Origin: CAYONM01 sp964405325
Lineage (GTDB): Bacteria; Planctomycetota; UBA11346
Length of the DNA: 12,688 nucleotides
Direction: 5' to 3'
NCBI GenBank assembly: GCA_964405325.1
Contig: CAYONM010000110.1
Location: forward strand, 1 to 12,688
Positions 1 to 8,960 of this stretch are shown here, piece by piece (the first letter of the stretch is position 1; every line of letters begins with the position of its first letter). Under the pieces are notes generated by a model. That model saw only the letters and a list, made by a program, of their open reading frames with translations, ran no database searches and was not told the origin of the DNA. The translations under genes were made by a program, and so were the position numbers.

Positions 1-3000
1 AAACAGCCATCCAGGGCTTCAATCATCATCCGACTGGGGCGCAGCTGGTACCAGCCCGCGTCGGAATCATGGTCGCTATGGTCGATACCGCGGACAAAAG
101 CGTACCAGGCCGGGCCCAGATGCCGGTCGTAATCGTAATCCCGCAGGCGTAGGCGCAGATAGCGATGCAAGGCCACTTGGTAGAGATGCGCCTGCAACAC
201 GTAATGATGGTGATGCATTTCTGCGCGCATCGCTGCATGATGATAACCACCGCGCGGGGCGAGATCATTGCTCTTCCAGTCCAGGACAAAAAACCGACCG
301 CCACAGCTGAATACCAGATCGATGATGCCGGTAAAATAACCGCTGGGCAAAACCAGATCCAGCAGATCGTCGGCGTAGTCGGCCCATTCTCCACCATGCT
401 CACGAAATATTTCCGACAATTCCCGCGGCTGCGCCACCGGCAACAAGACTTCCAACTCCGCCAGACGCCGCTCGGCCGCCACCGCCAAACTCAGATTCAA
501 GCCCGGCAGCCGACCGTGCAACACCCGCTGCACCAACCGTGCCAGCGCCGGGGCCAGCTCGGCCGGAAAGCCCTGCGCCGTCAGATGCCGTTCACATTCC
601 AACAAAATGGCAGGCATTTCGGCATGGAAATCGACAAATTCGAATACCGCATGCAACGCGGTGCCGAAGCGGGCACCGCGCGGCAAGGGGTCCTCGCTCG
701 GCTCGGGCTGCGGCGCATGATCGTAATCCGGTTCGTCCACCGGACGGCCACGGATCAAACCGGAATAACTGCTGAACCAACGCATCCGCCGCAGCGGCTG
801 CCAGTCGGCCACCGTCCGCGCTACCGCAGCGCCGGTATCGCTTTGCTGCAGCATTGGCACCGAGGCTGCCACCGGCGCCGGTCCGAGACCGATGTGCGGA
901 TGCGCCAGCGCCTGCTGCCACAAACCGGGCATGGTGCCATCGGCGATGTCGGCTCGCACCTGCATCGCCAACTGCTCCGGCGCGCAACGCCCGATGCCCG
1001 CCGTCAACCAGCTCAGGCCTGAGCGCGTACAGCCACCACCGCCACCGCGCGCCGCTTGCGGCGCAAAGGCCAGATACAAGCGATGCTCGGCGCGGGTCGT
1101 AGCGACGTAGGCCAGACGCATGGTTTCCGCCAAAGCGCCGCGTTGCTGGGCCGTCTGCACCGATTTCGGTCGCGACGACCCCAGCCACCAGTGCGGACGA
1201 TGCACCTGATGATAGAGCTGATCCGGATCAGGTTTCGGCGAGCACCACAGAAAGGGCGCAAAGACCACCGGAAACTGCAGACCCTTGCTGGCGTGCACGG
1301 TCAGGATGCGCACCGCAACATCGTCGCGATCCAGGCGTTGCAACTGCTCGTCGCTGGCCCGGCTGGGATCGGCAATGTGCGCCTGCAGCCAGGCCAACAG
1401 GGCATCGGGCCCCAACTCCCGCTCACACTCGGCCTGGATCAGTAATTCCCCCAGATGGATCAGATCGGTCAACGAACGCTCGCCGTCCTGATCCCCGGCC
1501 AACAGGACCCGCGGCGATACCGTGCCCAGGCCGTGATCCAGCAGCCCCTGCCAGGCACTGGTGAAACCCTCTGCCAGCCAGCTGCTGCGCAGCTCGCGCA
1601 AGGCGGCCACCAACTGATTGCCGCTGGCATCCACTTCCTCCAGTAGATCGGCCGGAGTCAGCCCAACCAACCGGGTCAGAGCCGCGGCTCGTACCGAACG
1701 TTCCCGATGTGGCGCCAACACTGCTGACAACACACTTGCCAATTCGAAGGCCGTGTGGCTGGCGAAGACGCTACTGCGCATGCTTCGAACGCAGGCAATA
1801 GGCTGTGGCAGCGCCGCCAGGGCCTCGGCGATCAGACGTCCCTCGGTATGCGAGCGCACCAGTACCGCGATATCGCAGGCCTGCAGCGGCTGCCAGCTCG
1901 CATCCACCAGACGTTCGGCCGCGGCCAGCAGGCGGACGATCTCGCCGGCACAACTGGCCGCCAGGTCGCACCGGGTCTGCGCCGAAGCATTCGCCGCTTC
2001 CAACCACCAAGCTTGCAGCGGCCGCGAATCCATGCCGTCCGCCAGCCGTAAGCGCTGTGGCTGGCTGGCCAGCACCGGTTGAAAACGGATCTGCTCCTCG
2101 ACAAAGCCCGTCTCACCGCGATCAAACAAGTGGTTGACCGCCGCGATCAGGTCGGCATCGCTGCGGAAATTCCGCTCCAGGGTAAAGGCCCGCAGGCCGT
2201 CACTACCGGCCACCTGGAGATAGGCATGCACGTCCGCACCACGGAAGGCGTAGATCGCCTGCTTCGGATCACCGATCAGGAACAGTCGCTGACCGGAACC
2301 CTGGAACAATTTCGACAGAATACGCCATTGCACCGGGTCGGTATCCTGAAATTCGTCAACCAGGGTGACATCATAGCGATCGGCCACCGCTTGCTGCAGG
2401 GCCTGCTGGCGGTCGCTGTCCAGGGCCGTATCCAGAGCGGTGAGCAAGTCCTGGAATTGCAGATGCTCACTCTGGCACGGACGCTCGCGCAGCGCCGCAG
2501 CGTAGGCCTCGAGAAACCAGCGCTGCACCCCGACCTCGATGGTGACCAGCGGGCTCAGCCCCTGGAACCACTCGGTCTGCTGTAGCGCCCGAAGGTGCTG
2601 TCGGTTGAAACGCTCTTTGTCATGATTGGGCACCAGCACCGGACGCAGCAGATCCTTGAGTTGCTCGGCGTGCACACCGTGCTGCAACTGCGCGGCCACC
2701 TGTTGCAATCGCTGCCGCAGGGCACGCGTCTGGTAGACGGACGCGGCGCCGAGAATGTTGGCCCGTTCGGCATAGAAAGCGATGATCGCCTCGCTCCAGG
2801 CGGCGATGCCATTACGGGCTCGGTCCAGGCGCGCTTCGATGTCCTCCGGCCGCAGTGCTTCGACCCCGGCCAAGACCACATCTGGATGCCGTTCCAGCTG
2901 TTCGCACCGGTGCTGCAGCCACTCCGCCTGCAGCGCCTGCCCGGCCAGGGAGGCACCGGAAGGGCTGAGGCGACGGGCCCAATCGCGCAGCAGATCGTGA

Positions 3001-3470
3001 ATCACCATCGCCCGCCAAGCCACCAGATCGCCGTCCAGGTCGGCCGCCAATGGCGCTCCAATGCGCAAGGCGTGATCACCCAACAATCGGTGGCAGACGC
3101 CGTGGATGGTGGCCACCAGGGCCGCATCCAAGCCGGCCAGTGCCACCAGCAGCCGACGGCGCGCGGTCTCATCACCGCGATGCCGGCTGGCGAGGGCGGC
3201 CAGGAAGGCATCGTCAACGTCGCTGTCATCCACAATAGCCGCCAGCGCGCCATGCAAGCCAAGCCGCAAGCGCTCTCGCAACTCGGCGGTGGCGGCGCGA
3301 GTGAAGGTCATCAGCACGAAGCGCTCAATGGGAATACCCTGCTCGACAATCAGCCGCAGCACGATGCCAACGATGGTGTAGGTCTTGCCGGTCCCGGCAC
3401 TGGCCTCCAACAGCCAGGTTCCCGGCGCCAGATCAGCGGCATCTTCACCGTGCAAGCGGAAGGGCTGCAT
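1..3470 (-). CDS. recB: RecB, exodeoxyribonuclease V beta subunit (helicase-nuclease), 3' end cut by window edge
   Basis: This is the 3'-5' helicase and nuclease subunit of RecBCD, which resects double-strand breaks and loads RecA. The frame is open from the start to the window edge, giving 1156 complete codons; E. coli RecB has 1180, so only a short tail is missing. Motifs in order: Walker A EASAGTGKT (K29), TFTRAATAELRERL, ATIHGVC, Walker B VDEFQDTD (372-378), DPKQAIYAFRGAD (about 400-412), ERNFRS, ILTVHASKGLQFP (about 720), and YVATTRAEHRLYL (about 787). The C-terminal nuclease domain has GTALHAVFE (H940), GIIDLVF (D1051), LDWKSN (D1064, K1066) and QAHLYQVALHRYL, so its metal-binding site is complete. 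The start at 3470 has AGGAGG 7 bases upstream; the ATG at 3473 is an alternative only 4 bases from it. The gene overlaps recC. Helicase and nuclease both look functional. recD is expected beyond the left edge. Confidence 0.96.
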   Translation of the reverse strand, partial: MQPFRLHGEDAADLAPGTWLLEASAGTGKTYTIVGIVLRLIVEQGIPIERFVLMTFTRAATAELRERLRLGLHGALAAIVDDSDVDDAFLAALASRHRGDETARRRLLVALAGLDAALVATIHGVCHRLLGDHALRIGAPLAADLDGDLVAWRAMVIHDLLRDWARRLSPSGASLAGQALQAEWLQHRCEQLERHPDVVLAGVEALRPEDIEARLDRARNGIAAWSEAIIAFYAERANILGAASVYQTRALRQRLQQVAAQLQHGVHAEQLKDLLRPVLVPNHDKERFNRQHLRALQQTEWFQGLSPLVTIEVGVQRWFLEAYAAALRERPCQSEHLQFQDLLTALDTALDSDRQQALQQAVADRYDVTLVDEFQDTDPVQWRILSKLFQGSGQRLFLIGDPKQAIYAFRGADVHAYLQVAGSDGLRAFTLERNFRSDADLIAAVNHLFDRGETGFVEEQIRFQPVLASQPQRLRLADGMDSRPLQAWWLEAANASAQTRCDLAASCAGEIVRLLAAAERLVDASWQPLQACDIAVLVRSHTEGRLIAEALAALPQPIACVRSMRSSVFASHTAFELASVLSAVLAPHRERSVRAAALTRLVGLTPADLLEEVDASGNQLVAALRELRSSWLAEGFTSAWQGLLDHGLGTVSPRVLLAGDQDGERSLTDLIHLGELLIQAECERELGPDALLAWLQAHIADPSRASDEQLQRLDRDDVAVRILTVHASKGLQFPVVFAPFLWCSPKPDPDQLYHQVHRPHWWLGSSRPKSVQTAQQRGALAETMRLAYVATTRAEHRLYLAFAPQAARGGGGGCTRSGLSWLTAGIGRCAPEQLAMQVRADIADGTMPGLWQQALAHPHIGLGPAPVAASVPMLQQSDTGAAVARTVADWQPLRRMRWFSSYSGLIRGRPVDEPDYDHAPQPEPSEDPLPRGARFGTALHAVFEFVDFHAEMPAILLECERHLTAQGFPAELAPALARLVQRVLHGRLPGLNLSLAVAAERRLAELEVLLPVAQPRELSEIFREHGGEWADYADDLLDLVLPSGYFTGIIDLVFSCGGRFFVLDWKSNDLAPRGGYHHAAMRAEMHHHHYVLQAHLYQVALHRYLRLRLRDYDYDRHLGPAWYAFVRGIDHSDHDSDAGWYQLRPSRMMIEALDGC

Positions 3471-3483
3471 CATTTACCCTCCT
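3470..3483 (-). promoter_or_regulatory. recC/recB overlap with strong Shine-Dalgarno
   Basis: On the minus strand, AGGAGG (3483-3478) sits in the last codons of recC. It is followed by AAATGATG, in which the recC stop TGA (3472-3470) overlaps two in-frame start codons for recB (3473 and 3470). The second ATG has the better spacing of 7 bases. This is the usual arrangement for translational coupling, which would help keep RecC and RecB equimolar. Confidence 0.85.
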
Positions 3484-6400
3484 GCGCCCGCAGCAGCGGC
3501 TGCCAGACCGCTGCCGCCCAGTTGACGAAATCAGCCTGATCCACCGGACTGCTGCCCGGTGGCCACAGTAGTCGATGCGCCGGATACTGGCACTCCGGCG
3601 GTGGCGCCCCGACAACCGGGATCGTCTCGCTCCACTGCGTCCGCGCCGCGGCCAGGGCCTTGCCATGGGTCGCCGGACGGCGCTGCCGCCAACGCTTGCC
3701 GGCATAGGCGTAGCTGGTGCGCAGGGCGAAGGGCAGACGAGTCTGCCGGCCGGCCTGGTAACCGTCGAGCAAGGTGGTCAACAAAGCGGTCGTTTCCGCC
3801 GGCGCCGGTAGCACCTGCTCCACCACCAAGCCGCTGCGGCCGACTCCAAACAGCACGCCGCGATCCGCCACCCCGGCGGCGGCGGCGACCAGCAGCTGTA
3901 GCCAGAGCTCCAATCGTCGCGATTCGCTGAACCGACCGGGGTGCACCACCACCACGCCGCGATGGGGATGCACCAAGGGCAATTCCGCTGCCAACTGAAC
4001 GCCACCGATCGCCAGTCGCAGCCGCTGTGGCTGGCAATCCGGCCACAGGGTCTGATGCCGCTGCCGCAATTGTTCGACGAAATCCCACAACTGCTGCCAA
4101 GCCCCCTCGCCCAGGGCACCCGGTGCTATCCAGCCTTCGGCAGCCAAGCGCTGCCGTAGCGACGCTGCTTCCTCCTGTCGGGTCAGTAGCCGGTTGGCGG
4201 CGGCGTAGCGATCCAGGCCGCGCAGCAGCCCGAAACGTTCATGCTCGCGCGGTGCTTCGATGAATTCGGTAACCTGGATGCCGAGACGGCGCAGATAACC
4301 GCGCGCCGGCTGCCGCCAGAATGACAATAGATCGGTCAACTCCAGATGCCGGGGAGCCTCGACCGCCGGCAATGGTGATGCCACATCATGCCTGCGCCGA
4401 CGACCCTGCAGTGCCAGATATTCGTCGCACAGCATCCGCGATGGCCAGGGCTGTGGTTGTTCGAGACTGGCGTGCAGACGATGCTCGCGTCCCAGGCTCT
4501 GCCAGATGCTGTGGCTGTCGCAGGCACAGGTCGCCGCAGCCTGAGTGAGCAATTCCCCCACCGGTACCGCCGGTGGCAATTCGCTCTGGTCACGCTTATC
4601 GAAACCTTGGTACGTGATCAGCAGACGATCCCGCACCGAGACCAGCAATTCCAGCAACAGGTAACGGTCCTCGGCACGCAGGTTGCGGTCACCCGGTTGT
4701 GGTCGCTGGCGCAGCAGGTCAAAATCCAGGCTGCGCGCTTCACGTGGAAAGGCGCCGTCATCCATGCCAACCAGACACAACACCCGGAAGGGCACGCTGC
4801 GCATGGGCTGCATGCCGCAAATGGTCACCGCGCCGCGGCCGAACTCGCCACCGCTGCTCTGCTCGAAGCGCGCTGCCAATGCCGCCGCCACCAGCTCGTG
4901 ACGCAGCGGCTGTTGCCAATCCAGGCGCCGTAGGCCGTCGGCCCAACCGGCAAGCTCACCGACCACGCTGGCCAGATCCGGATCCTGATCACTGCAGCGC
5001 AGGGTCTGCGCCAACAACCGTGGCAGTTGCTGTTGCCACCAGTCCACCGACTGCGCCTGACGACAGGCGGCGGCCGCATCGAGCAGGGGTGTCAGCAGCA
5101 GCGACAGGCGCTTGAGGGTCGTAAAATCCTCTGGCTCGATGCCGGTAACCGGCACCACCGCTTCCGCCGCATCGTCATCGGTGCCATACAGACGCGCACT
5201 CGCAGCATCGGCGCCAAACCACCAAGCCAACTGCAAACGCTGCAGGCCACGCCGCCAGCTCCCAGCAGAAAATGCATGTCCAACGGTTTCCTTCCGATGC
5301 GCAGCATCGCAGCCCCAACGCAAATCGGCCGCGTCAATCCAACGCCGGATCCGCTCCAGTTCATCGGCACCCAGACCCCAGGCGGTGGCAACCGCAGCAC
5401 AGCCCAGCAGGTCCAGCACCTCGCTGGCTGCCCAGCGGCCCGGCAGCAAATCCAACAGGCGCAGCAGCACATCGGCGGCCGGATTCATGCCGCGCAAACG
5501 GCGATCGGCGATGGCCACCGCGATCGGTGGGCCGAAACCGGAACCGGCCATGATCGCTGCCGCCACTGGCGCCACCGTCTGCGGATCGGGGCACATCACC
5601 GCCACATCCGCTGCCTGCAAACCAGGATCGGCAGCGAAAGCGCGATGTAATTCCGCCTTCACCACCTCCAGTTGTCGTCGTAGAGAATGACAGGCATGAA
5701 ACGTCAAGGAGTCATCCCCTGGCCGCAGCGGGTACGCCCCTGCATCGCTTGGCGCCTGCGCCAGATTGAGATCCTGTTGCAGCCGATGCAGCAAACAGCT
5801 GTCGCCGGGATCGCGAAAATCATCTGGATCGGCTTGATAGTGCGCGCCAACCGCATCGAGCCCGACCAGGAATTCGCGCCCCACCGCACCCCAGTCGCCC
5901 AGCAGCCGATTGCCCCACTCGTAATCAGGCAGGCCCTGCCGAACCAGCTCCCGCAAACGCCGGTGTTCATCGCCCCAATAACCCCAGGTGGGTTGCAGGC
6001 TGGCGATATGGACGTCGCTGCGCTGCGCCAATACCGCCAGCAGTCGTTGCAACTGTGGCGACAGGCTGTTGAAGCCGAAGGCGTAGAGCCGCGCCGGTGA
6101 GGCAACGGTGCCCTGTTCCAGTGCCTGCAGGAGATCACCGAATTCCCGCTGCGGTGGCCACACGCCAGCCCGCAGCAGGCGACACCACAGCTCCGCCTGC
6201 CAGGCCGACCCGGCATCGGCCAGTCCGACTTCGCCGGCAGCCCAGGCCTCCAGGGTCTGCTGATCACGATACAGCCCATAGCGCTCGAAGCAGGCGACCA
6301 GCTCGGTAGCCAGGGCATAGGCCCGCCGTCCCGGCTGCCGCGCCTCCTCACCCAGATAGCGCACCAGGGTATCGATCTCAGCCTGTTCGCGCAGACACAG

Positions 6401-6700
6401 CCAACGGGCCTGCTCGGCATCCCAGGCCGGCTGTTCCTCAGCCTGACCCAATGGCTGCCGCAGCCAACCGAGCAACTGCCCCGGATAGCTCAATCGAACG
6501 CCTGCGCAGATCCCCAGCCCGCTGGCGATCTGCTGCCGCAACCAGTCGCGCAGCCCTACGGTGGGCACCAGCACCAGCACCTCGGCAAACACCGCCTCGG
6601 GCCCACCGCCGCGCAGATCCGCAGCCAGGGCCCGCACCAGCCCCGCGCCCAGGCGTTCCAGGTCGTTTGATGCATGCAGGAACAACGGCATGGCCAGCAT
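3470..6700 (-). CDS. recC: RecC, exodeoxyribonuclease V gamma subunit
   Basis: RecC is the scaffold and Chi-scanning subunit of RecBCD: it splits the duplex, channels the strands to RecB and RecD, and reads Chi in the 3' strand. The protein is about 1076 aa, against 1122 in E. coli. The N-terminus (LFLHASNDLERL, then VLVLVPTVGLRDWLRQQ) aligns with E. coli RecC, as does WGYWGD. The strongest family block lies near residues 620-730: GMQPMRSVPFRVLCLVG, MDDGAFPR, FDLLRQRPQPGDRN and AEDRYLLLELL. No intact Walker A is visible, as expected because RecC is a decayed SF1 helicase with an inactive nuclease-like C-terminus. Start: ATG 6700 has a weak GAG upstream, ATG 6691 is equally plausible, and a GTG at 6757 would add 19 atypical residues. 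The stop overlaps the recB start. Several Chi-contact positions differ from E. coli (see findings). Confidence 0.95.
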   Translation of the reverse strand: MLAMPLFLHASNDLERLGAGLVRALAADLRGGGPEAVFAEVLVLVPTVGLRDWLRQQIASGLGICAGVRLSYPGQLLGWLRQPLGQAEEQPAWDAEQARWLCLREQAEIDTLVRYLGEEARQPGRRAYALATELVACFERYGLYRDQQTLEAWAAGEVGLADAGSAWQAELWCRLLRAGVWPPQREFGDLLQALEQGTVASPARLYAFGFNSLSPQLQRLLAVLAQRSDVHIASLQPTWGYWGDEHRRLRELVRQGLPDYEWGNRLLGDWGAVGREFLVGLDAVGAHYQADPDDFRDPGDSCLLHRLQQDLNLAQAPSDAGAYPLRPGDDSLTFHACHSLRRQLEVVKAELHRAFAADPGLQAADVAVMCPDPQTVAPVAAAIMAGSGFGPPIAVAIADRRLRGMNPAADVLLRLLDLLPGRWAASEVLDLLGCAAVATAWGLGADELERIRRWIDAADLRWGCDAAHRKETVGHAFSAGSWRRGLQRLQLAWWFGADAASARLYGTDDDAAEAVVPVTGIEPEDFTTLKRLSLLLTPLLDAAAACRQAQSVDWWQQQLPRLLAQTLRCSDQDPDLASVVGELAGWADGLRRLDWQQPLRHELVAAALAARFEQSSGGEFGRGAVTICGMQPMRSVPFRVLCLVGMDDGAFPREARSLDFDLLRQRPQPGDRNLRAEDRYLLLELLVSVRDRLLITYQGFDKRDQSELPPAVPVGELLTQAAATCACDSHSIWQSLGREHRLHASLEQPQPWPSRMLCDEYLALQGRRRRHDVASPLPAVEAPRHLELTDLLSFWRQPARGYLRRLGIQVTEFIEAPREHERFGLLRGLDRYAAANRLLTRQEEAASLRQRLAAEGWIAPGALGEGAWQQLWDFVEQLRQRHQTLWPDCQPQRLRLAIGGVQLAAELPLVHPHRGVVVVHPGRFSESRRLELWLQLLVAAAAGVADRGVLFGVGRSGLVVEQVLPAPAETTALLTTLLDGYQAGRQTRLPFALRTSYAYAGKRWRQRRPATHGKALAAARTQWSETIPVVGAPPPECQYPAHRLLWPPGSSPVDQADFVNWAAAVWQPLLRAQEGK

Positions 6701-6798
6701 GCTACGGCTACTCAGGGGCTTGCACGCTTGGAGCGGATGGCGGTCCCAACGCGGCACGGTCAGGCCAAGCCCGAATCCCGATAGCCGGAGACCAGATG

Positions 6799-6827
6799 AC
6801 TGAATTCCGGGTGCGGTAGGCCGTCAA
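6799..6827 (-). promoter_or_regulatory. Possible sigma-70-like promoter for recCB
   Basis: On the minus strand, TTGACG (6827-6822; five of six match the -35 consensus) is separated by 17 bases from TTCAGT (6804-6799; three of six match the -10 consensus). It sits about 100 bases upstream of the recC ATG, in the only sizeable gap before the operon. The -10 match is weak and promoter consensus in this organism is unknown, so this is only a candidate. Confidence 0.25.
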
Positions 6828-6870
6828 CCGTTGGCCGCAGAGGACCGTTCCTGCCGATGCCCGCCCGGGT

Positions 6871-8868
6871 TCAGGGCATGTTGCGTAGTAGCTGATCCGT
6901 ATCAGCGATCGGATCCGACACCTTGCCAGCCTGATCAATCGATTTGCCGGCGTTTTTTCCGGGCGCTAAGTCGGCAGCTTCGACAGCCAGCGGCCGTCGC
7001 CAACGGTCGTTCTCCGGCACGGCATCGGCCACGCCTGGATAGCGCAGTAATTGCACACCAGCCGGAACGACACCTTCCGGCAATTGCAGGATGGCGAAGC
7101 GATGACCCTGCAACCAGTAGGTGCTGGGGATGCTGCCGGTGATGGTCTGCTGGTCGCTCGTGACGATGCGGACCGGACAACGGGCGATGTGATCCCCCAC
7201 ATCGCGGATCACCACCTGCCAGGCGCCAGCACGCTCACGCACGGCGAACACCGCATGATCGACCTTGCCGGTGTCGTGCAACCACTGCTGATAGAACCAA
7301 CCCAGGTCACGGCCGGCGGCCTGCTGCAGGCAGGCCAGCAGGTCTGCTCCGCGCGGCGATTTGTCAGCCCAGGCCTGAGCGAAGCGATGCATGCCGGCAC
7401 GGAAGCGCTCGTCGCCGATTTCCTCGCGCAGCACCTCCAGGGCGAAAGGCGTTTTGACATAAGCGGCAATCTGATAATCAAAAGTGCCCCCGTAGGCTTC
7501 GGGGGCCTTGGCCACCACCGGATCCCAACCGCCGGAGGCAATACCGGTATATTCCTGGTGATTATCGCGCAGCGACCAGTCGCCATCGAAATGCGCGTCA
7601 ACATGACTAGCCAGGCCCTCATCCACCCAGCCCTGCAGGCGCTCGTCGGAGTGGATGCGCATCGGCACCCACATGTGCGTCAGTTCGTGCGCCAGCACCG
7701 AACGCACACGCTGGGCCCCCAGGTTGCCGTTGAGAATGGTCAGCATGGGATATTCCATGCCGCCGTGGGTCATCAGGGGGCTGGCGATGGCGGTACAATG
7801 GGGCCAGGTGTAGGGCAGACCAAAATAATCGCCGATAAAATCCAGGCTCTGCTGCATGGTTTCGATCGAATCGGCCCAGCCGATTTGACCCTCCGGATAA
7901 AACGATTGGACCAGGACATTGCCATGCCGCGCCGCCTGCCAGGTGAGATCGCGGAGCAACATGACGCTGTGATCGCGCATCATCGGTGCATGGAAACGCC
8001 AGGGTTCCTTGGCCGCTTCCGGCAACCACAACTCGTCCCAAGCTCCATCGGCCAGAATCTGGCGCGGCTGCGCGTCCAAGGCCTGCAATTTTTTAACCAC
8101 GCTACTGTCGATATGAGCATCCAGATTGTCGAGTCGACCAGTGGCCTGTACCAGCCAGCCGGCCGGAGCGAACACCTCCACCTGGAAATCCGCCAGCGGC
8201 CGGGTGAATTCGCCGTTGCCCTGAAAAGGCGCCAGGTGCCAGCCGAGTACATCGTCGTGCAAACGCACGGCCGGATACCAGTAGGGCAGGGCCATCAGAT
8301 GCGGTTCGCGACCAGCCCGGCTGCTGCACATATCCTCGCCGATACTCGCTTCCCAACGCAGCTCCAACTCAAGCAGGGCAGCGCTGGCGAGCGGTACCGG
8401 CAGTTGCAGGCTAGCCAGGGTGTCGTCCGACTGCCAGGCGCGGTCGATCAGCTCGGCCTGGTCAATGCGGACGCTGGTCACCTGCATGCCCGGTTGGTCG
8501 TCGATATCCCATCGGCTGCGCGGTGCTCCAGCCTGATGCACGTTCCAGGGCATCTCGAAATGCAGTGCCGCCAGGGGTCCGGGACTGGCGTTGCGGAAGC
8601 GGATCCGGCCCTCACCCTGCAGACTGCGACCATCATCCGCAATGCGCAGGCGTAGCTCATAGTCGATCTCATGTTGCCAGTAGTCCGACCCCGGTTCACC
8701 GCTGGCACTGCGAGTGCCACGTGCCTGCGCCGCCTGCCAGGCGGGATCCGGCTGCCAAGTCGGCACGGTCTCCCGCTGCAAGGCCCGCTCGGGAGCGATC
8801 AACTGCCAAACCGGCTCCTCGGCCACCAGACCGGCGACAGCTACCACGACCAACAACCACAGACGCAT
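6871..8868 (-). CDS. Secreted M1-family zinc aminopeptidase-like metallopeptidase
   Basis: This is a 665-aa gluzincin of peptidase family M1, which removes N-terminal residues from peptides. Residues 1-16 (MRLWLLVVVAVAGLVA) look like a Sec signal peptide, cleaved near LVA|EEP, so the enzyme should be extracytoplasmic. A beta-rich N-terminal domain covers roughly 60-240. The catalytic domain has GGMEYP (369-374, the exopeptidase GxMEN-type loop with Y-P in place of N), HELTH (394-398) and the third zinc ligand E417 exactly 18 residues later in WVDEGLASH. Y470 in AAYVKTPFALEVL is the likely transition-state tyrosine. After WFYQQWLHDTGK (about 524-535) comes a short beta domain and a charged tail, with no long helical C-terminal domain of the ERAP1 or PepN kind. 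All catalytic residues are present; the substrate is unknown. The start at 8868 is chosen for its Shine-Dalgarno and signal peptide. Confidence 0.92.
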   Translation of the reverse strand: MRLWLLVVVAVAGLVAEEPVWQLIAPERALQRETVPTWQPDPAWQAAQARGTRSASGEPGSDYWQHEIDYELRLRIADDGRSLQGEGRIRFRNASPGPLAALHFEMPWNVHQAGAPRSRWDIDDQPGMQVTSVRIDQAELIDRAWQSDDTLASLQLPVPLASAALLELELRWEASIGEDMCSSRAGREPHLMALPYWYPAVRLHDDVLGWHLAPFQGNGEFTRPLADFQVEVFAPAGWLVQATGRLDNLDAHIDSSVVKKLQALDAQPRQILADGAWDELWLPEAAKEPWRFHAPMMRDHSVMLLRDLTWQAARHGNVLVQSFYPEGQIGWADSIETMQQSLDFIGDYFGLPYTWPHCTAIASPLMTHGGMEYPMLTILNGNLGAQRVRSVLAHELTHMWVPMRIHSDERLQGWVDEGLASHVDAHFDGDWSLRDNHQEYTGIASGGWDPVVAKAPEAYGGTFDYQIAAYVKTPFALEVLREEIGDERFRAGMHRFAQAWADKSPRGADLLACLQQAAGRDLGWFYQQWLHDTGKVDHAVFAVRERAGAWQVVIRDVGDHIARCPVRIVTSDQQTITGSIPSTYWLQGHRFAILQLPEGVVPAGVQLLRYPGVADAVPENDRWRRPLAVEAADLAPGKNAGKSIDQAGKVSDPIADTDQLLRNMP

Positions 8869-8880
8869 CGCATCCCCCTT
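8869..8880 (-). promoter_or_regulatory. Ribosome binding site fixing the M1 peptidase start
   Basis: Minus-strand AAGGGGGA (8880-8873) lies 5 bases before the ATG at 8868. An in-frame ATG at 8919 has no such site and would put 17 charged residues (MVGGKKTISKQRAKGDA) ahead of the hydrophobic signal sequence. The downstream start is therefore preferred. Confidence 0.75.
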
Positions 8881-8960
8881 TGCCCTTTGCTTCGATATCG
8901 TCTTCTTACCACCAACCATCGCGCTGGTCTATTGCAACAAATGACCGGCCTCAACCGGGC

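Noticed and set aside
165..1022. Plus-strand open frame of 285 codons, and another at 2595-3539
   Set aside because: Both are antisense to recB, whose frame carries all helicase and nuclease motifs. Their translations look like reverse-strand composition artefacts.
6701..6757. Upstream GTG start for recC at 6757
   Set aside because: It would add 19 residues not seen in the RecC family and has no clear Shine-Dalgarno; the conserved N-terminus begins at MPLFLHAS.
7051..8655. Long open frame of 534 codons on the plus strand
   Set aside because: It lies wholly antisense to the M1 peptidase, whose motifs are intact. Its translation is rich in Gln, His, Arg and Gly with no recognisable domain, which is typical of antisense frames in GC-rich genes.
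8945..8958. Small hairpin CCGG-6-CCGG just after the ABC-F stop, followed by TCATTTGTT on the minus strand
   Set aside because: A stem of four pairs is too short to call a terminator, so readthrough into the peptidase gene remains possible.
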